DNA of 64,000 bases from Candidatus Sulfuritelmatomonas gaucii (GCA_900290245.1 OKRB01000001.1:39873-103872), one strand, 5' to 3'. Positions 18,902-27,970 are shown, counted from the first letter of the stretch. Made by a program: numbers and translations. The notes: generated from the sequence alone by a model not told the origin.

Positions 18902-20446
18902 TCATGTCACCGGGCCCGGATTGAAAAGCACGAAATCGTTGTGCAATCCACAATGGTCGGCCCAGGTTTTCTTGCGCCCGCTCGCAACCTCAAGAATGAG
19001 CCGGAAAATCTCCCACCCTACGTCTTCCACCGTCGCCTCGCCCGTCGCAATCGTTCCGGCATTCACGTCGATGAGGTCAGGCCAGCGCGCGGCGAGCCCG
19101 CTGTTCGACGCAACTTTGATCACTGGCGCCATTGCCAGTCCATACGGCGTGCCGCGGCCTGTCGTAAAGATGTGCATATTCATTCCCGCGGCCAATTGCA
19201 ATGTGCCGCAGATAAAATCGCTGGCCGGCGTCGCTGCAAACACCAGCCCCTTCCGCGTCACGCGTTCGCCCGGACCGGCGACGCCCATCAGCGCCGTGCT
19301 GCCGGCCTTGGCAATCGATCCCATCGCCTTCTCGACAATGTTGGCCAGCCCGCCCTGCTTGTTGCCGGGTGTGGGATTCGCCGAGCGATCAGCCCCGCCC
19401 ACGCGCAGATACTCGTCGTACCACGCCATCTCGCGGACAAAATCCCGCGCAACCTCCTGCGTGGCCGCCCGCGCCGTCAGCAGATGCGCCGCGTCGCGCA
19501 CCTCTGTCACCTCTGAAAACATCACCGTCGCCCCGGCGCGCACCAGCAGGTCAGCGGCAAAGCCTACCGCCGGATTTGCCGTCACACCCGACATCGCGTC
19601 CGATCCGCCGCACTGCAATCCGACCACGAGATCGGCAGCTGGGCACGTCACGCGCCGCCGCTGATTCAGCCGCGCCAGCTTCTTCTCGGCCAGCGCCATA
19701 ATGTTCGCAACAATCTCGCCAAAGCCCTCATGCGCTTCCTGCATCACAGCAACGCTTGGCTCTTCCTCAAGAACAGGCAATGCGCCGGCAGGCATCAGCC
19801 GCACCGGCTGCATCTTTTCGCAGCCCAGGCTTACCACCATCAACTCGCCGCCAAAGTTGGCGTGCTGCGCAAGATTACGAAGCGTGCGAATGGGAATCGC
19901 CGCTCCCGGCGCATCAATTGCCACTCCGCACCCGTAGGGGTGTGTGATTGCCACCACATCGTCCACATTGGGATAGCGCGGCAACAACTCAGTCTTCATC
20001 CGCTTTACCGCGTAGCCCACAGTCGCGGCCACACATTGCACGGTCGTGCTGATGCCAAGAATATTTTTCGTCCCGACGGAACCATCGGGATTCCGATAAC
20101 CCTCGAAGGTGTATCCCCCGAGCGCTGGCAACGGATTGGGTGTCGCTGTGGCCAGGGGACACGACGCAAGCGGCGGTGCATCGGGCGGCGTCATCAAGCC
20201 TTCATGCACCCAACCGCCGCGACGGATGGCCCTGTTCGCAGTTCCAATCGTCAGGCCATAGCGAACGATCGCATCGCCTTCAGCCAGGTCTGTGAGCGCG
20301 ACCTTGTGCGCCTCGGGAATCGCGTCTGCCAGCACAAGCCCGTCAGCAAAACGTGTGCCCGCAGGCAATCCGCCTTCGTTCACCACAACTGCGACATTGT
20401 CGCGCTCGTGAACGCGAAGATATCGAGGCTCGCAGGCCAAGCTCAT
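18902..20446 (-). CDS. garD: Galactarate dehydratase (UxaA/GarD family)
   Basis: Dehydrates galactarate (mucate) to 5-keto-4-deoxy-D-glucarate in the cytoplasm. The 514-residue protein has the two-part layout of the family: an N-terminal SAF-like domain (about 1-85, [23 protein letters not shown]) and a C-terminal catalytic domain. The latter begins near 105 with [13 protein letters not shown] and contains [32 protein letters not shown] and GIATGE-type segments. Altronate dehydratase UxaA has the same fold, so altronate is the main alternative. The neighbouring glucarate dehydratase on the same strand favours galactarate. The genes are separated by 68 bases and are probably co-transcribed. 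Confidence 0.87.
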   Translation of the reverse strand: MSLACEPRYLRVHERDNVAVVVNEGGLPAGTRFADGLVLADAIPEAHKVALTDLAEGDAIVRYGLTIGTANRAIRRGGWVHEGLMTPPDAPPLASCPLATATPNPLPALGGYTFEGYRNPDGSVGTKNILGISTTVQCVAATVGYAVKRMKTELLPRYPNVDDVVAITHPYGCGVAIDAPGAAIPIRTLRNLAQHANFGGELMVVSLGCEKMQPVRLMPAGALPVLEEEPSVAVMQEAHEGFGEIVANIMALAEKKLARLNQRRRVTCPAADLVVGLQCGGSDAMSGVTANPAVGFAADLLVRAGATVMFSEVTEVRDAAHLLTARAATQEVARDFVREMAWYDEYLRVGGADRSANPTPGNKQGGLANIVEKAMGSIAKAGSTALMGVAGPGERVTRKGLVFAATPASDFICGTLQLAAGMNMHIFTTGRGTPYGLAMAPVIKVASNSGLAARWPDLIDVNAGTIATGEATVEDVGWEIFRLILEVASGRKKTWADHCGLHNDFVLFNPGPVT

Positions 20447-20514
20447 CTCTCCATCGTAGACCTGTTACTGCGCCCCAGCGTGTTCTCGCGCTTCCTACTC
20501 CGTCGCTCTCTGTT

Positions 20515-21891
20515 TCACCGCACCAAGCACGGCCGTTTCGGATCGAACTTCCACCCCGGAATGAGAAACTGCATGGCCATCGCATCGTCGCGCGCTCCAA
20601 GCCCCTTTGCCTGATACAACTCATGCGCCCGCTCGATCGCATCCAGATCCAATTCCACGCCCAACCCGGCGCTCTGCGGCACCTCGATCTTGCCTGCCCT
20701 GATCTGCAGTGGGTTGCGCGTCAGATGCTGCCCATCCTGCCAGATCCAGTGCGTATCGACAGCCGTAATCGCGCCCGGCGCAGCGGCTGCTACATGTGTC
20801 ACCATGGCCAACGAAATATCAAAGTGATTATTCGAATGCGATCCCCACATCAACCCATTCTCGCGGCACGTCTGCGCCACCCGTACCGCACCCTGCATCG
20901 TCCAGAAGTGTGGATCAGCAAGCGGAATGTCCACGGCGTGCAGCGCAATCGCGTGCCTCAGCTCGCGCCAGTCCGTCGCAATCATGTTGGTCGCTGTCGG
21001 CAGGCCCGTCGCCTCGCGGAACTCCGCCATGATTTCGCGCCCCGAAAACCCGTGCTCCGCGCCGCAGGGATCCTCGGCATACGCCAGAACATCCTGCTTG
21101 CCCTTGCACAACGCAACTGCTTCCTTCAGGCTCCATGCGCCGTTCGGGTCGAGGGTGATGCGCGCGTTGGGGAATCGCTTATGCAGCGACTCCACGATCT
21201 TCATCTCTTCCGCACCCGCCAGCACGCCGCCCTTCAGCTTGAAATCGTTGAACCCGTACTGCGCCTGCGCCGCCTCGGCCAGCCGGACAATTGCATCCGG
21301 CGTCAACGCTTCCTCGTCGCGCATGCTAAACCAGCCGTTCGCATCCTTGGCCGCACGCCGGTAGTCCAGGCCCGTCTTTCTGCTGTCGCCAATGAAGAAC
21401 ATGTAGCCCAGCACTGGCACACTCGCCCGCTGCTGTCCTTCGCCAAGCAGCGCCGCAACAGGCTTGCCGAGGAACTGCCCAAGCAGATCCAGCAGCGCCG
21501 ACTCAATCGCAGTCATCGCGTGAATGGTCACGCGCAAATCGAACGTCTGCTGCCCGCGTCCTGTCGCGTCGCGAGCGCCGAAGTGTTCCTGCACCGCGTT
21601 AAGAATCGCATTGAAGTCGAAGGTCTCGCGCCCCACAACCAACGGCGCCGCTTCTTCCAGAACCTTGCGAATCTTCTCGCCACCTGGGACTTCGCCCACT
21701 CCGGTCTTGCCCGCCTCGTCTCTCAGCAAGACAAGATTGCGCGTGAAATACGGCCCATGCGCGCCGCTCAGGTTGAGCAGCATGCTGTCCCGCCCAGCTA
21801 CGGGCACCACGCGCATCTCCGTCACACGCGGCGATTTTCCTATCGGACCGATCCCAACACTGCTTGCCTCGTTCTCTTCCGGTGATTTCAT
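20515..21891 (-). CDS. gudD: Glucarate dehydratase
   Basis: Enolase-superfamily enzyme converting D-glucarate (and idarate) to 5-keto-4-deoxy-D-glucarate. It has 458 residues, close to the family length. Visible landmarks are NDFKLKGG (catalytic Lys pair), [11 protein letters not shown] and AYAEDPCG (metal ligands), [12 protein letters not shown], and [16 protein letters not shown] with the catalytic His. The start MKSPEENE at 21891 follows GGAGAGG; a longer reading (to 22083) adds unrelated sequence from the divergent promoter region. It is transcribed ahead of garD and divergently from the mannonate-dehydratase-like gene, sharing about 125 bases of upstream DNA. Confidence 0.93.
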   Translation of the reverse strand: MKSPEENEASSVGIGPIGKSPRVTEMRVVPVAGRDSMLLNLSGAHGPYFTRNLVLLRDEAGKTGVGEVPGGEKIRKVLEEAAPLVVGRETFDFNAILNAVQEHFGARDATGRGQQTFDLRVTIHAMTAIESALLDLLGQFLGKPVAALLGEGQQRASVPVLGYMFFIGDSRKTGLDYRRAAKDANGWFSMRDEEALTPDAIVRLAEAAQAQYGFNDFKLKGGVLAGAEEMKIVESLHKRFPNARITLDPNGAWSLKEAVALCKGKQDVLAYAEDPCGAEHGFSGREIMAEFREATGLPTATNMIATDWRELRHAIALHAVDIPLADPHFWTMQGAVRVAQTCRENGLMWGSHSNNHFDISLAMVTHVAAAAPGAITAVDTHWIWQDGQHLTRNPLQIRAGKIEVPQSAGLGVELDLDAIERAHELYQAKGLGARDDAMAMQFLIPGWKFDPKRPCLVR

Positions 21892-22016
21892 GCCTCTCCG
21901 CTGCCGCACATCATAGCATCGGGAATATGTCGCCCTTTGCACGATTGCGTCACCCAACTTTACAGACCCGCGCTCCATCGCATAAAAGTTGGAGATCAAC
22001 GCTCGGGGAGGGAAAC

Positions 22017-23123
22017 ATGAACCGAAGAGAATTTCTGGCTTCAACCGGCGCGGCGGGAATCGCCGCCGCCACCGCAGCCTCACCGGCGTCTGCCAACGCG
22101 TCCCCCGCTTCTCAGCCTGTCCTGATGAAACTCGGCGACCAGACCGAGCCTACGAACGAGACGCACCTCAAATATCTCGCCCGTTATAGCGTGCGCAACA
22201 TCTGCGGCTACCCGCAGATCGACGGCGACCGGCTCTACGCCACGGTCGACGAGCTCAAGCGCATCGTCGATATGGCCGGTAAATACGGAATCAGCATCGA
22301 CTGCATCGCGCCGCCGTTCCTTGCCTCTTCCTATATCGACACGGAAAAGCATCCCGCCATCATGCTCGCTGAAAGCCCCGAGCGCGACCGCGACATCGAG
22401 CAACTGCAAACGCTCATCCGCAACTGTGCGCAGGCCGGAATCCCGTCGATCAAATACAACATGAGCATCCTTGGCGTGCTGCGTACCGGCCGCGTGCCCG
22501 GCCGCGGCGACGCGCTCTACCACCAATGGAAGCTCTCTGAAGCGCATCCGAAAACTCCGCTCACTCGCGCGGGGGTCGTCAACGCCGACGCCTTCTGGGA
22601 GCGCATCACCTACTTCCTTGATCGCGTCATTCCCGTTGCCAACGAGTGCAAGATCCGCATGGCCTGCCATCCGCAAGATCCCGGCGTACCGCCCGAAGGC
22701 TACCAGGGAGTGAACCGCGTGCTCGGCACGATCGATGGACTCAAGAAGTTCATCACCATCCAGGAGAGCCCCTGGCACGGCCTCAATTTTTGCCAGGGAA
22801 CGATCTCGGAGGACCTCGATGATCCGGGCACGCAGATCTTCGACGTCATCCGTTACTTTGGCAATCGCAAGAAAATCTTCAACGTCCATTTCCGCAACAT
22901 TCGCGGCCATCGTGACGACTTCATTGAAGTCTTTCCCGACGAAGGCGACGTCGATTTCGTCAAAGCCATCCGCGTCTACAAAGAAATCGGCTACCCGTAT
23001 ATGCTCATGCCCGATCATGTACCGCTCGCCGCAGACAACGCCGACCCCGGTTCACTGCAATCCTTCGCCTTCTGCTACGGCTACATTCGCGCGCTTATTC
23101 AGGCGGTCAGCGAAGAAGCCTGA
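22017..23123 (+). CDS. Mannonate dehydratase (UxuA)-like TIM-barrel protein with Tat-type signal
   Basis: A 368-residue TIM-barrel protein related to mannonate dehydratase / sugar isomerases. The segments [38 protein letters not shown] and [10 protein letters not shown] match the metal-site motifs of UxuA. Unlike cytoplasmic UxuA it begins with a twin-arginine-like leader ([21 protein letters not shown]), which predicts export of the folded enzyme. The start at 22017 follows GGGGAGGG. It heads the plus-strand arm of the sugar-acid cluster and is followed by the MFS transporter after 62 bases. Mannonate is one possible substrate; an exported isomerase or dehydratase for another uronate derivative is equally open. 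Confidence 0.8.
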   Translation: MNRREFLASTGAAGIAAATAASPASANASPASQPVLMKLGDQTEPTNETHLKYLARYSVRNICGYPQIDGDRLYATVDELKRIVDMAGKYGISIDCIAPPFLASSYIDTEKHPAIMLAESPERDRDIEQLQTLIRNCAQAGIPSIKYNMSILGVLRTGRVPGRGDALYHQWKLSEAHPKTPLTRAGVVNADAFWERITYFLDRVIPVANECKIRMACHPQDPGVPPEGYQGVNRVLGTIDGLKKFITIQESPWHGLNFCQGTISEDLDDPGTQIFDVIRYFGNRKKIFNVHFRNIRGHRDDFIEVFPDEGDVDFVKAIRVYKEIGYPYMLMPDHVPLAADNADPGSLQSFAFCYGYIRALIQAVSEEA

Positions 23124-23185
23124 GCCGGCGCCTCGGCATGGTACCGTAAAAACGAAACCGAATCACCGCACGCATCCCCCGCATC

Positions 23186-24520
23186 ATGAGGACAGTTTTG
23201 GTTGAAGCGCGGCAATCGCGAGTTCGCTATCTCATCATCACTATCCTCTTCATCGTCAGCTGCTTCAGCTTTGCAGATCGCTCGGCGCTCTCGCAGGCCG
23301 CCTCGGTCATGCCCAAAGGCATGAACCTGAACGCAGCGAGAATGGGCTATCTGCTCTTTGCCTTTGGCTGGGCCTACGCGCTTGGGCAATTACCTTCCGG
23401 CGGCCTGCTCGACCGCTTTGGATCAAAGCGCGTTTACGGCATTGCCATCATCGGATGGTCAATCTGCGCCTTTCTCACCGCATTCGCGGGCTATCTCGCC
23501 GCCAGCGCAGCCTTTACAGCGATCTTTGTTGTGCGGATTTTTTCCGGACTCTTTCAATCGCCGGTGTTCCCCGGCAACGGCCGCATCGTGGCCGCCTGGT
23601 TCCCGACCTCTGAGCGCGGGCGCACCTCGGCCATCTTCAATTCAGCGCAGTATTTCGCGCTGCCCATCTTCGCGCCCATCTTCGGATGGCTGATCCACAT
23701 CGCCGGCTGGCGCAGTTGCTTCTGGTTCATCGGCGTGCTCGGCTGCGTGCTGACCGTCGTCTGGTACTCCAACATCTACGGCGTCAAAGAGCATCCCCGC
23801 ATCTCACCCGCCGAGGTTGAAACCATCGAACGCGGCGGCGGACTGGTCAACACCGACTCAGCCACGAGCGCCAAAAAGAACACGCTCACCTGGGCCACGG
23901 TCAAGAAGCTGCTCAGCTATCGCATGCTGGTCGGCGTCTACATTGGCCAGTTTTGCATCACCACCCTGACGTGGTTTTTTCTCACATGGTTCCCGCTTTA
24001 CCTTGCGCAAGCCCGCCACATGTCGGTGCTCAAGGTTGGTTTCGCTGCCGCAGTGCCGGGACTTTGCGGAGGCATCGGTGGAATCCTGGGCGGCGTCATC
24101 TCCGACAAACTGCTGCAACGCGGCCACTCGCTCAGCTTCGCGCGCAAGGTTCCCATCATGGCGGGCATGGGGCTTGCCATCTGCATTATCGCCTGCAATT
24201 ACTCCTCGTCGCAGAGCCTCATGCTGTTCTTCATGTCGCTCTCGTTCTTCGGCAAGGGAATCGGCGCACTCGGTTGGACCGTCGTCTCCGACACTTCGCC
24301 GAAGGGCATGGTGGGCATGAACGGCGCGCTCTTCAATCTCTTCGGCAATCTGGCCGGAATCACGACGCCGCTCATCATCGGTCCCATTGTGGTCAGGACG
24401 CACTCCTACAACGGCGCGCTGGTCTTCATCGCCTGCATTGCCTTTTGCGTGATCTTGAGCTACGGCCTGATTGTCGGCGAGATCAAGCGCCTGGACTTCA
24501 GTTCGCCTCAGGCCGCTTGA
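23186..24520 (+). CDS. MFS transporter, anion:cation symporter type (hexuronate/glucarate)
   Basis: 444 residues with twelve predicted membrane helices. The segments FADRSALSQA, YLLFAFGWAYALGQLPSGGLLDRFGSKRVY and NGRIVAAWFPTSERGRTSAIFNSAQY are typical of the ACS subfamily that includes ExuT and GudP. It should bring hexuronates or hexarates across the inner membrane by proton symport. Its place between a uronate-type dehydratase and an aldolase supports glucarate, galactarate or galacturonate as substrate. The aldolase follows after 95 bases. Confidence 0.88.
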   Translation: MRTVLVEARQSRVRYLIITILFIVSCFSFADRSALSQAASVMPKGMNLNAARMGYLLFAFGWAYALGQLPSGGLLDRFGSKRVYGIAIIGWSICAFLTAFAGYLAASAAFTAIFVVRIFSGLFQSPVFPGNGRIVAAWFPTSERGRTSAIFNSAQYFALPIFAPIFGWLIHIAGWRSCFWFIGVLGCVLTVVWYSNIYGVKEHPRISPAEVETIERGGGLVNTDSATSAKKNTLTWATVKKLLSYRMLVGVYIGQFCITTLTWFFLTWFPLYLAQARHMSVLKVGFAAAVPGLCGGIGGILGGVISDKLLQRGHSLSFARKVPIMAGMGLAICIIACNYSSSQSLMLFFMSLSFFGKGIGALGWTVVSDTSPKGMVGMNGALFNLFGNLAGITTPLIIGPIVVRTHSYNGALVFIACIAFCVILSYGLIVGEIKRLDFSSPQAA

Positions 24521-24615
24521 GTGCTTGCCATTGTTGCCCCGCTTGTTTATACCGTGGCAAAGTCGGCGGAAAAATGTGGGAGACCACGCATACAATCGCC
24601 AAAGGAGATGGAACA

Positions 24616-25398
24616 ATGCCCGACGGCCCCGGCAATCTTCAACACAACGCATTCAAGCAGGCTCTCTCGCGGTGTGAGCGCCAGGTGGGGCTCTGGTGCG
24701 CATTGGCAAGCCCGATCGCGGCGGAAATTCTGGCGGGCGCCGGCTTCGATTGGATCGTCATCGATGGCGAGCACGCGCCCAACGACATCTCCACGCTGCT
24801 GCCGCAGTTGCAGGCCATGCGTGTCGGAACCGCTGAACCGGTCTTCCGCGTGCCGTGGAACGACCCTGTCATCATCAAGCGCGCGCTCGACGTGGGCGCA
24901 CGGTCGTTGCTCATTCCTTTTGTGCAAAATGCCGACGAGGCGCGCAAAGCCGTGGCCGCCGCGCGCTATCCGCCGCTCGGCATTCGCGGCGTGGCCGTCA
25001 CTCCTCGCGCAACCGACTATGGCCGCGCGCAAGGCTATCATCGCAACGCGCATCTCGAAACGTGCGTGCTCGTCCAATTGGAGACAAAGACGGCTTTGAA
25101 CGAGATTGAAGCAGTTGCCGCGGTCGAAGGCGTCGATGGCATCTTCATCGGCCCCAGCGATCTGGCTGCGGCCTTCGGCCATCTCGGCAATCCCAAGCAT
25201 CCTGAGGTGCAGGCGGCCATCAAGGATGCTGCCGCGCGCATTCGCGCCGCTGGCAAATCTGCGGGCTTTTTGACAGGAAACGTCGACGATGCCGAAGCTT
25301 TCTTCGAGATGGGCTTCAACTTCACCGCCGTCGGCAGCGACGTTGGCATTCTTGCGCGCAACGCCGAAAGCATCGCTGCGCGGTTCCACAAGTCGTAA
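24616..25398 (+). CDS. HpcH/HpaI-family aldolase (GarL-like 5-keto-4-deoxy-glucarate aldolase)
   Basis: A 260-residue class II pyruvate aldolase. Visible features are GLWCALASPIAAEILAGAGFDW, the IDGEHAPND motif with the catalytic His, VFRVPWND with the conserved Arg, VQLETKTAL (metal Glu) and IFIGPSDLAA (metal Asp). The start at 24616 follows AAAGGAG with eight bases spacing. The frame is open far upstream through the MFS gene, but that part is only out-of-frame MFS sequence. In context it should split 5-keto-4-deoxy-glucarate, the common product of gudD and garD, into pyruvate and tartronate semialdehyde. Related enzymes act on 2-keto-3-deoxy-rhamnonate or hydroxy-ketoheptanedioate. Confidence 0.88.
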   Translation: MPDGPGNLQHNAFKQALSRCERQVGLWCALASPIAAEILAGAGFDWIVIDGEHAPNDISTLLPQLQAMRVGTAEPVFRVPWNDPVIIKRALDVGARSLLIPFVQNADEARKAVAAARYPPLGIRGVAVTPRATDYGRAQGYHRNAHLETCVLVQLETKTALNEIEAVAAVEGVDGIFIGPSDLAAAFGHLGNPKHPEVQAAIKDAAARIRAAGKSAGFLTGNVDDAEAFFEMGFNFTAVGSDVGILARNAESIAARFHKS

Positions 25399-25406
25399 CC
25401 GCGGTT

Positions 25407-25448
25407 GCACCCTTGCCGGGTGCCCCGTCCAAGCTTCGCTTGGGCGGG
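25407..25448. terminator. Double hairpin between convergent genes
   Basis: Two adjacent stem-loops lie between the aldolase and cupin stops. One is a 6-bp stem (25407-25412 with 25418-25423). The other is an 11-bp stem with one G-U pair and a 3-base loop (25424-25434 with 25438-25448). There is no T run on either side, so it may be a repeat-type hairpin rather than a canonical intrinsic terminator, although its place suits bidirectional termination. Confidence 0.45.
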
Positions 25449-25485
25449 ACGTTCGCTAACTTGCTGACTCGCCGACTTGCCGCTT

Positions 25486-25926
25486 CTACGCCGCCGCCGT
25501 CGCCGCAGTCTTGACGTTGATCACGTGATAAATGGCCGGTTCCGTGCCCACGTTCTTGAACCCGTGCAGCTGGTTTGATCCATTGAAGATCACCGATCCT
25601 GGACCGACCCGGATCCACTCGCCATTCGAAAGCGTCTCCACCGTGCCCTGCCTCAGGATGATCAGTTCCTCGTTGGGATGCTTGTGCGGCGGGTGCGGGG
25701 ACTTACCGGGGTTAAGGGTCGTTATATGAATTTCGAGGTTCTCGAGGGTTGCCGTCGGCGTGCTGCACACCGTTCGTACCGAGCCGTTCGCGTTCGGCTT
25801 GTCGACAAACGAGTTCCAATCAAAGACGTGTGATCCCATCACGGGCTCTGGATCAGCGGCAAGCGCCAATCCCTCGCCCAGTACGGCGGTTGCGGCCAGC
25901 GCGGTAAACAATTCTCTGCGATTCAT
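25486..25926 (-). CDS. Tat-exported cupin-domain protein
   Basis: 146 residues: an N-terminal leader with twin arginines (NRRELFTALAATAVLGEGLALA), then a single cupin barrel with PHPPHKHPNEELIILRQGTVE (motif 1, His and Glu metal ligands) and NGSNQLHGFKNVG (motif 2 His). The start at 25926 follows AAAGGAAC; reading further upstream runs into a MITE-like repeat. It could be a periplasmic sugar-acid isomerase-like or binding protein of the uronate cluster, comparable to KdgF-type cupins. Cupin function cannot be read from sequence alone. It converges with the aldolase and lies downstream of the KduD-like gene on the same strand. Confidence 0.83.
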   Translation of the reverse strand: MNRRELFTALAATAVLGEGLALAADPEPVMGSHVFDWNSFVDKPNANGSVRTVCSTPTATLENLEIHITTLNPGKSPHPPHKHPNEELIILRQGTVETLSNGEWIRVGPGSVIFNGSNQLHGFKNVGTEPAIYHVINVKTAATAAA

Positions 25927-26012
25927 GCATAGTTCCTTTCCCGTTGCACCAGTTCCAGCCAAGTGTACGTCAGAGGGTGGAATGCCGGCTGATCGTGAGC
26001 GCCCTCCCCGGG

Positions 26013-26148
26013 AGCTAGTGTGGTGGGTCAGAAGTTCGTTGAAGAACAACCGCAGATCCTTCGACTCATTTTGGCGCAAAACGCGCCAAAATTCGCTCAG
26101 GATGACAGATTGTTTTGTGATGCGAACTTCTGACTCAGGACACTAGCT
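26013..26148. mobile_element. MITE-like element with 26-bp terminal inverted repeats
   Basis: A 136-base element between the cupin and SDR genes. The terminal inverted repeats (26013-26038 and 26123-26148) match at 23 of 26 positions, start AGCTAGTGT, and contain GTCAGAAGTTCG at their inner ends. A perfect 10-bp inner stem (26068-26077 with 26083-26092, loop AAAAC) sits near the centre. It has no coding capacity. It looks like a non-autonomous miniature transposon or REP-type sequence, which needs a transposase encoded elsewhere. No clear target duplication is visible. Confidence 0.75.
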
Positions 26149-26162
26149 TCGTCAGTTCCGCT

Positions 26163-26927
26163 CTACCGGCAGAGCCATCCGCCATCCACCACCAGCACGT
26201 GCCCCTGGATATAGTTTCCGGCCTCGGAAGCCAGCAAAACTGCTGCGCCGGCCAGGTCTGAAGGCAATCCCCATCGTCCCATGGGAATCCGGCTCAAAAT
26301 CGCCTGCGAGCGCACGGGATCGGCACGCAGCGCCGCCGTGTTGTCCGTCGCCATGTATCCCGGCGCGATCGCGTTCACATTGATGCCCTTGTCTGCCCAT
26401 TCATTGGCCAGTGCCTTGGTCAGTTGCGCCACCGCGCCTTTTGACGCCGCATATCCCGGCACCAGGATCCCGCCCTGGAACGAAAGCAGCGAAGCCGTGT
26501 TGATGATCTTGCCGTGCCCTTGCTTGAGCATCAGCCGGCCTGCGTACTGGCTCAGAAACCACACGGCATTCAAATTGGTATTGATGACTGAGTTCCAGAA
26601 CTCCTCAGAGTGTTCGGCCGCAGGCGCGCGCTTGATGGTTCCCGCGTTATTCACCAGGATGTCGATCGAGCCGAATTCCTTCACCGTGTCATCCACCAGC
26701 ATCCGGCAGATGGCTTTATCGCACACATCGCCCGAACGCGTTATGAATCTCGCGCCGGTCTTCTTCACTTCCTCGATCGTCGAGTCCAGAACCTTGTCGT
26801 AATTGTGCAGCGTCACGTTCGCGCCTGCCTGCGCAAACGCAGTGGCGATTCCGGCGCCAAGGCCCTGGCCCGATCCGGTGACCAACGCGTTTTTTCCCTT
26901 GAGGCTGAAGAGATCGAGAATTCCCAT
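26163..26927 (-). CDS. SDR oxidoreductase, KduD-like 2-keto-3-deoxygluconate 5-dehydrogenase
   Basis: A 254-residue short-chain dehydrogenase. It has the NAD-binding TGSGQGLGAG (about 18-27), DILVNNAGTIKR, the catalytic Ser in NTASLLSFQGG, YAASKGA (Tyr-x3-Lys) and a C-terminal VDGGWL. The sequence of the substrate loop (PGYMATDNTAALRAD) resembles KduD, which interconverts 2-keto-3-deoxygluconate and 2,5-diketo-3-deoxygluconate during pectin and uronate breakdown. The start follows AAAGGAG. It is separated from the cupin gene only by the MITE-like element. Other sugar-alcohol or gluconate SDRs remain possible. Confidence 0.82.
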   Translation of the reverse strand: MGILDLFSLKGKNALVTGSGQGLGAGIATAFAQAGANVTLHNYDKVLDSTIEEVKKTGARFITRSGDVCDKAICRMLVDDTVKEFGSIDILVNNAGTIKRAPAAEHSEEFWNSVINTNLNAVWFLSQYAGRLMLKQGHGKIINTASLLSFQGGILVPGYAASKGAVAQLTKALANEWADKGINVNAIAPGYMATDNTAALRADPVRSQAILSRIPMGRWGLPSDLAGAAVLLASEAGNYIQGHVLVVDGGWLCR

Positions 26928-27038
26928 GCGCTTTGCTCCTTTTGTCGCGAGATTTGGGGCGCCGCGGCGCTCGCATCAATTATCCTCGCGACACCTCAAC
27001 CCCGTAAGGTTCGCAATGGGACAGCTTGAACCAGCCTT

Positions 27039-27099
27039 GAAGGGTACGGGCATCAGCCGGTACATCAAAGGGTCCCAAATGATGGGGCTTTAGCCCAGG
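27039..27099 (+). repeat. Two-hairpin intergenic repeat, copy A
   Basis: It begins GAAGGGTACGGGCAT, then has an imperfect GTACGGGC/GCCGGTAC hairpin, a spacer, and GGGGCTTTAGCCC as second hairpin. A second copy in reverse orientation lies at 38695-38758, between hisD and hisG. The remainder of 26928-27323 (396 bases between the SDR and Rrf2 genes) shows no gene. It should hold both divergent promoters. Confidence 0.65.
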
Positions 27100-27323
27100 C
27101 TATGCTTTCAAACTCACCGGCTGCGTAATCTTGGCAGGCCGATTGAAGGGCTGGATTTTGCAGCCTCGCACTCTATCTGCTCGTGACGCTGATTACATAC
27201 TTCTCTTACAAACTCAATTACTCTGCCCTTTGCCGGACCCGTAACCTCGCCACCCGTCGCAACCGATTCGCGGGCCGGCGTCGGATCTGCACCGCCAGAA
27301 ATCCCGTTCGGCCGGATGGCACT

Positions 27324-27818
27324 ATGAAGAGGCCCAACTCATCCATGCAGCTCACACGCGGCGCCGACTACGCGGTGCGCGTGATGATTCAGTTGGCTTC
27401 GCCTGAAAGTGATGGCCGTCTCTCATTGCCTGGGCTTGCTGCGGCCACGGACGCTCCTGAGAGCTTTCTCTCCAAGGTGTTGCAGTCGCTGGCACGGGCC
27501 GGGCTCATCACCTCGCGGCGCGGCCAGGCGGGTGGTTTTCGCATCACTCCGCGCGGTCGCGATTCCTCCATGCGCGAAGTCATTGAGGCGGTCGACGGCC
27601 CCATCTGCCTGAACGTTTGCCTCGCTCATGGACCATCGTGCACCAGAAAAGCGCAGTGCCCTGCGCATCCTGTTTGGGCGCGTGCTCAACGGGCTTTGTT
27701 CGACGTTCTCTCGAGCGTCACGGTCGCTACGATGGCTGCCCAGGCTCAGGCACCAGGCCGGGCTAATGCGCCGGCAGCTATTCCCGGTCTTCATCCGCAT
27801 GCGAATCCAGCCAAATGA
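27324..27818 (+). CDS. Rrf2-family transcriptional regulator with Cys cluster
   Basis: A 164-residue winged-helix regulator. MQLTRGADYAVRVMIQLA opens the DNA-binding domain, LAAATDAPESFLSKVLQSLARAGLI is the recognition region, and RRGQAGGFRI forms the wing. It is followed by CLNVCLAHGPSCTRKAQC with four cysteines, of which the last three (C-x6-C-x5-C) are spaced like the iron-sulfur ligands of IscR/NsrR-type sensors. So it may sense Fe-S status, nitric oxide or redox. A start at 27345 is almost as likely as the ATG at 27324. It lies directly upstream of the TPP riboswitch, with no isc or suf genes nearby, so its targets are unknown. Confidence 0.82.
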   Translation: MKRPNSSMQLTRGADYAVRVMIQLASPESDGRLSLPGLAAATDAPESFLSKVLQSLARAGLITSRRGQAGGFRITPRGRDSSMREVIEAVDGPICLNVCLAHGPSCTRKAQCPAHPVWARAQRALFDVLSSVTVATMAAQAQAPGRANAPAAIPGLHPHANPAK

Positions 27819-27872
27819 TAGGCACTGAGCAAGAGCTTGTAACGGGACAGTTGCCAACTTTCCGTGCGTGGT

Positions 27873-27894
27873 GTTTCAATTGGCTTATTGAAAC
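27873..27894. repeat. Perfect inverted repeat abutting the TPP riboswitch
   Basis: Arms GTTTCAAT (27873-27880) and ATTGAAAC (27887-27894) with a six-base loop. The right arm overlaps the 5' strand of riboswitch stem P1. It could be an operator, or a competing RNA hairpin if transcription begins upstream of it. Confidence 0.6.
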
Positions 27895-27970
27895 AGGGGT
27901 GCTCCACGCGTTGTGGGGCTGAGAAATACCCTCGAACCCGATCCGGATAATACCGGCGTGGGAAGCTTTC
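27889..27970 (+). ncRNA. TPP riboswitch (THI box)
   Basis: The sequence matches the conserved thiamine pyrophosphate aptamer. GGGGTGC begins at 27896. A P3 stem (GCTCCAC with GTGGGGC) is followed by CTGAGAAATACCC, in which ACCC pairs with GGGGT for P2. Then comes the pyrimidine-sensing half, CCGATCCGGATAATACCGG, ending GTGGGAAGC. GAAA (27890-27893) can pair with TTTC (27967-27970) as the base of P1. It lies about 80 bases upstream of the TonB-dependent receptor start and on the same strand, so thiamine pyrophosphate should repress the receptor-kinase-permease operon. No intrinsic terminator follows, so control of translation is more likely. CTTCGTT (28001-28007) is complementary to AACGAAG (28039-28045), which includes most of the ribosome site. 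Confidence 0.93.

Noticed and set aside
20353..21885. 510-codon plus-strand frame opposite garD and gudD
   Set aside because: Antisense to two recognisable dehydratases; rich in Arg, His and Pro with no domain signal.
23953..24615. 221-codon upstream extension of the aldolase frame
   Set aside because: It overlaps the MFS gene out of frame; the aldolase has a good ribosome site at 24601-24607 and a natural N-terminus at 24616.
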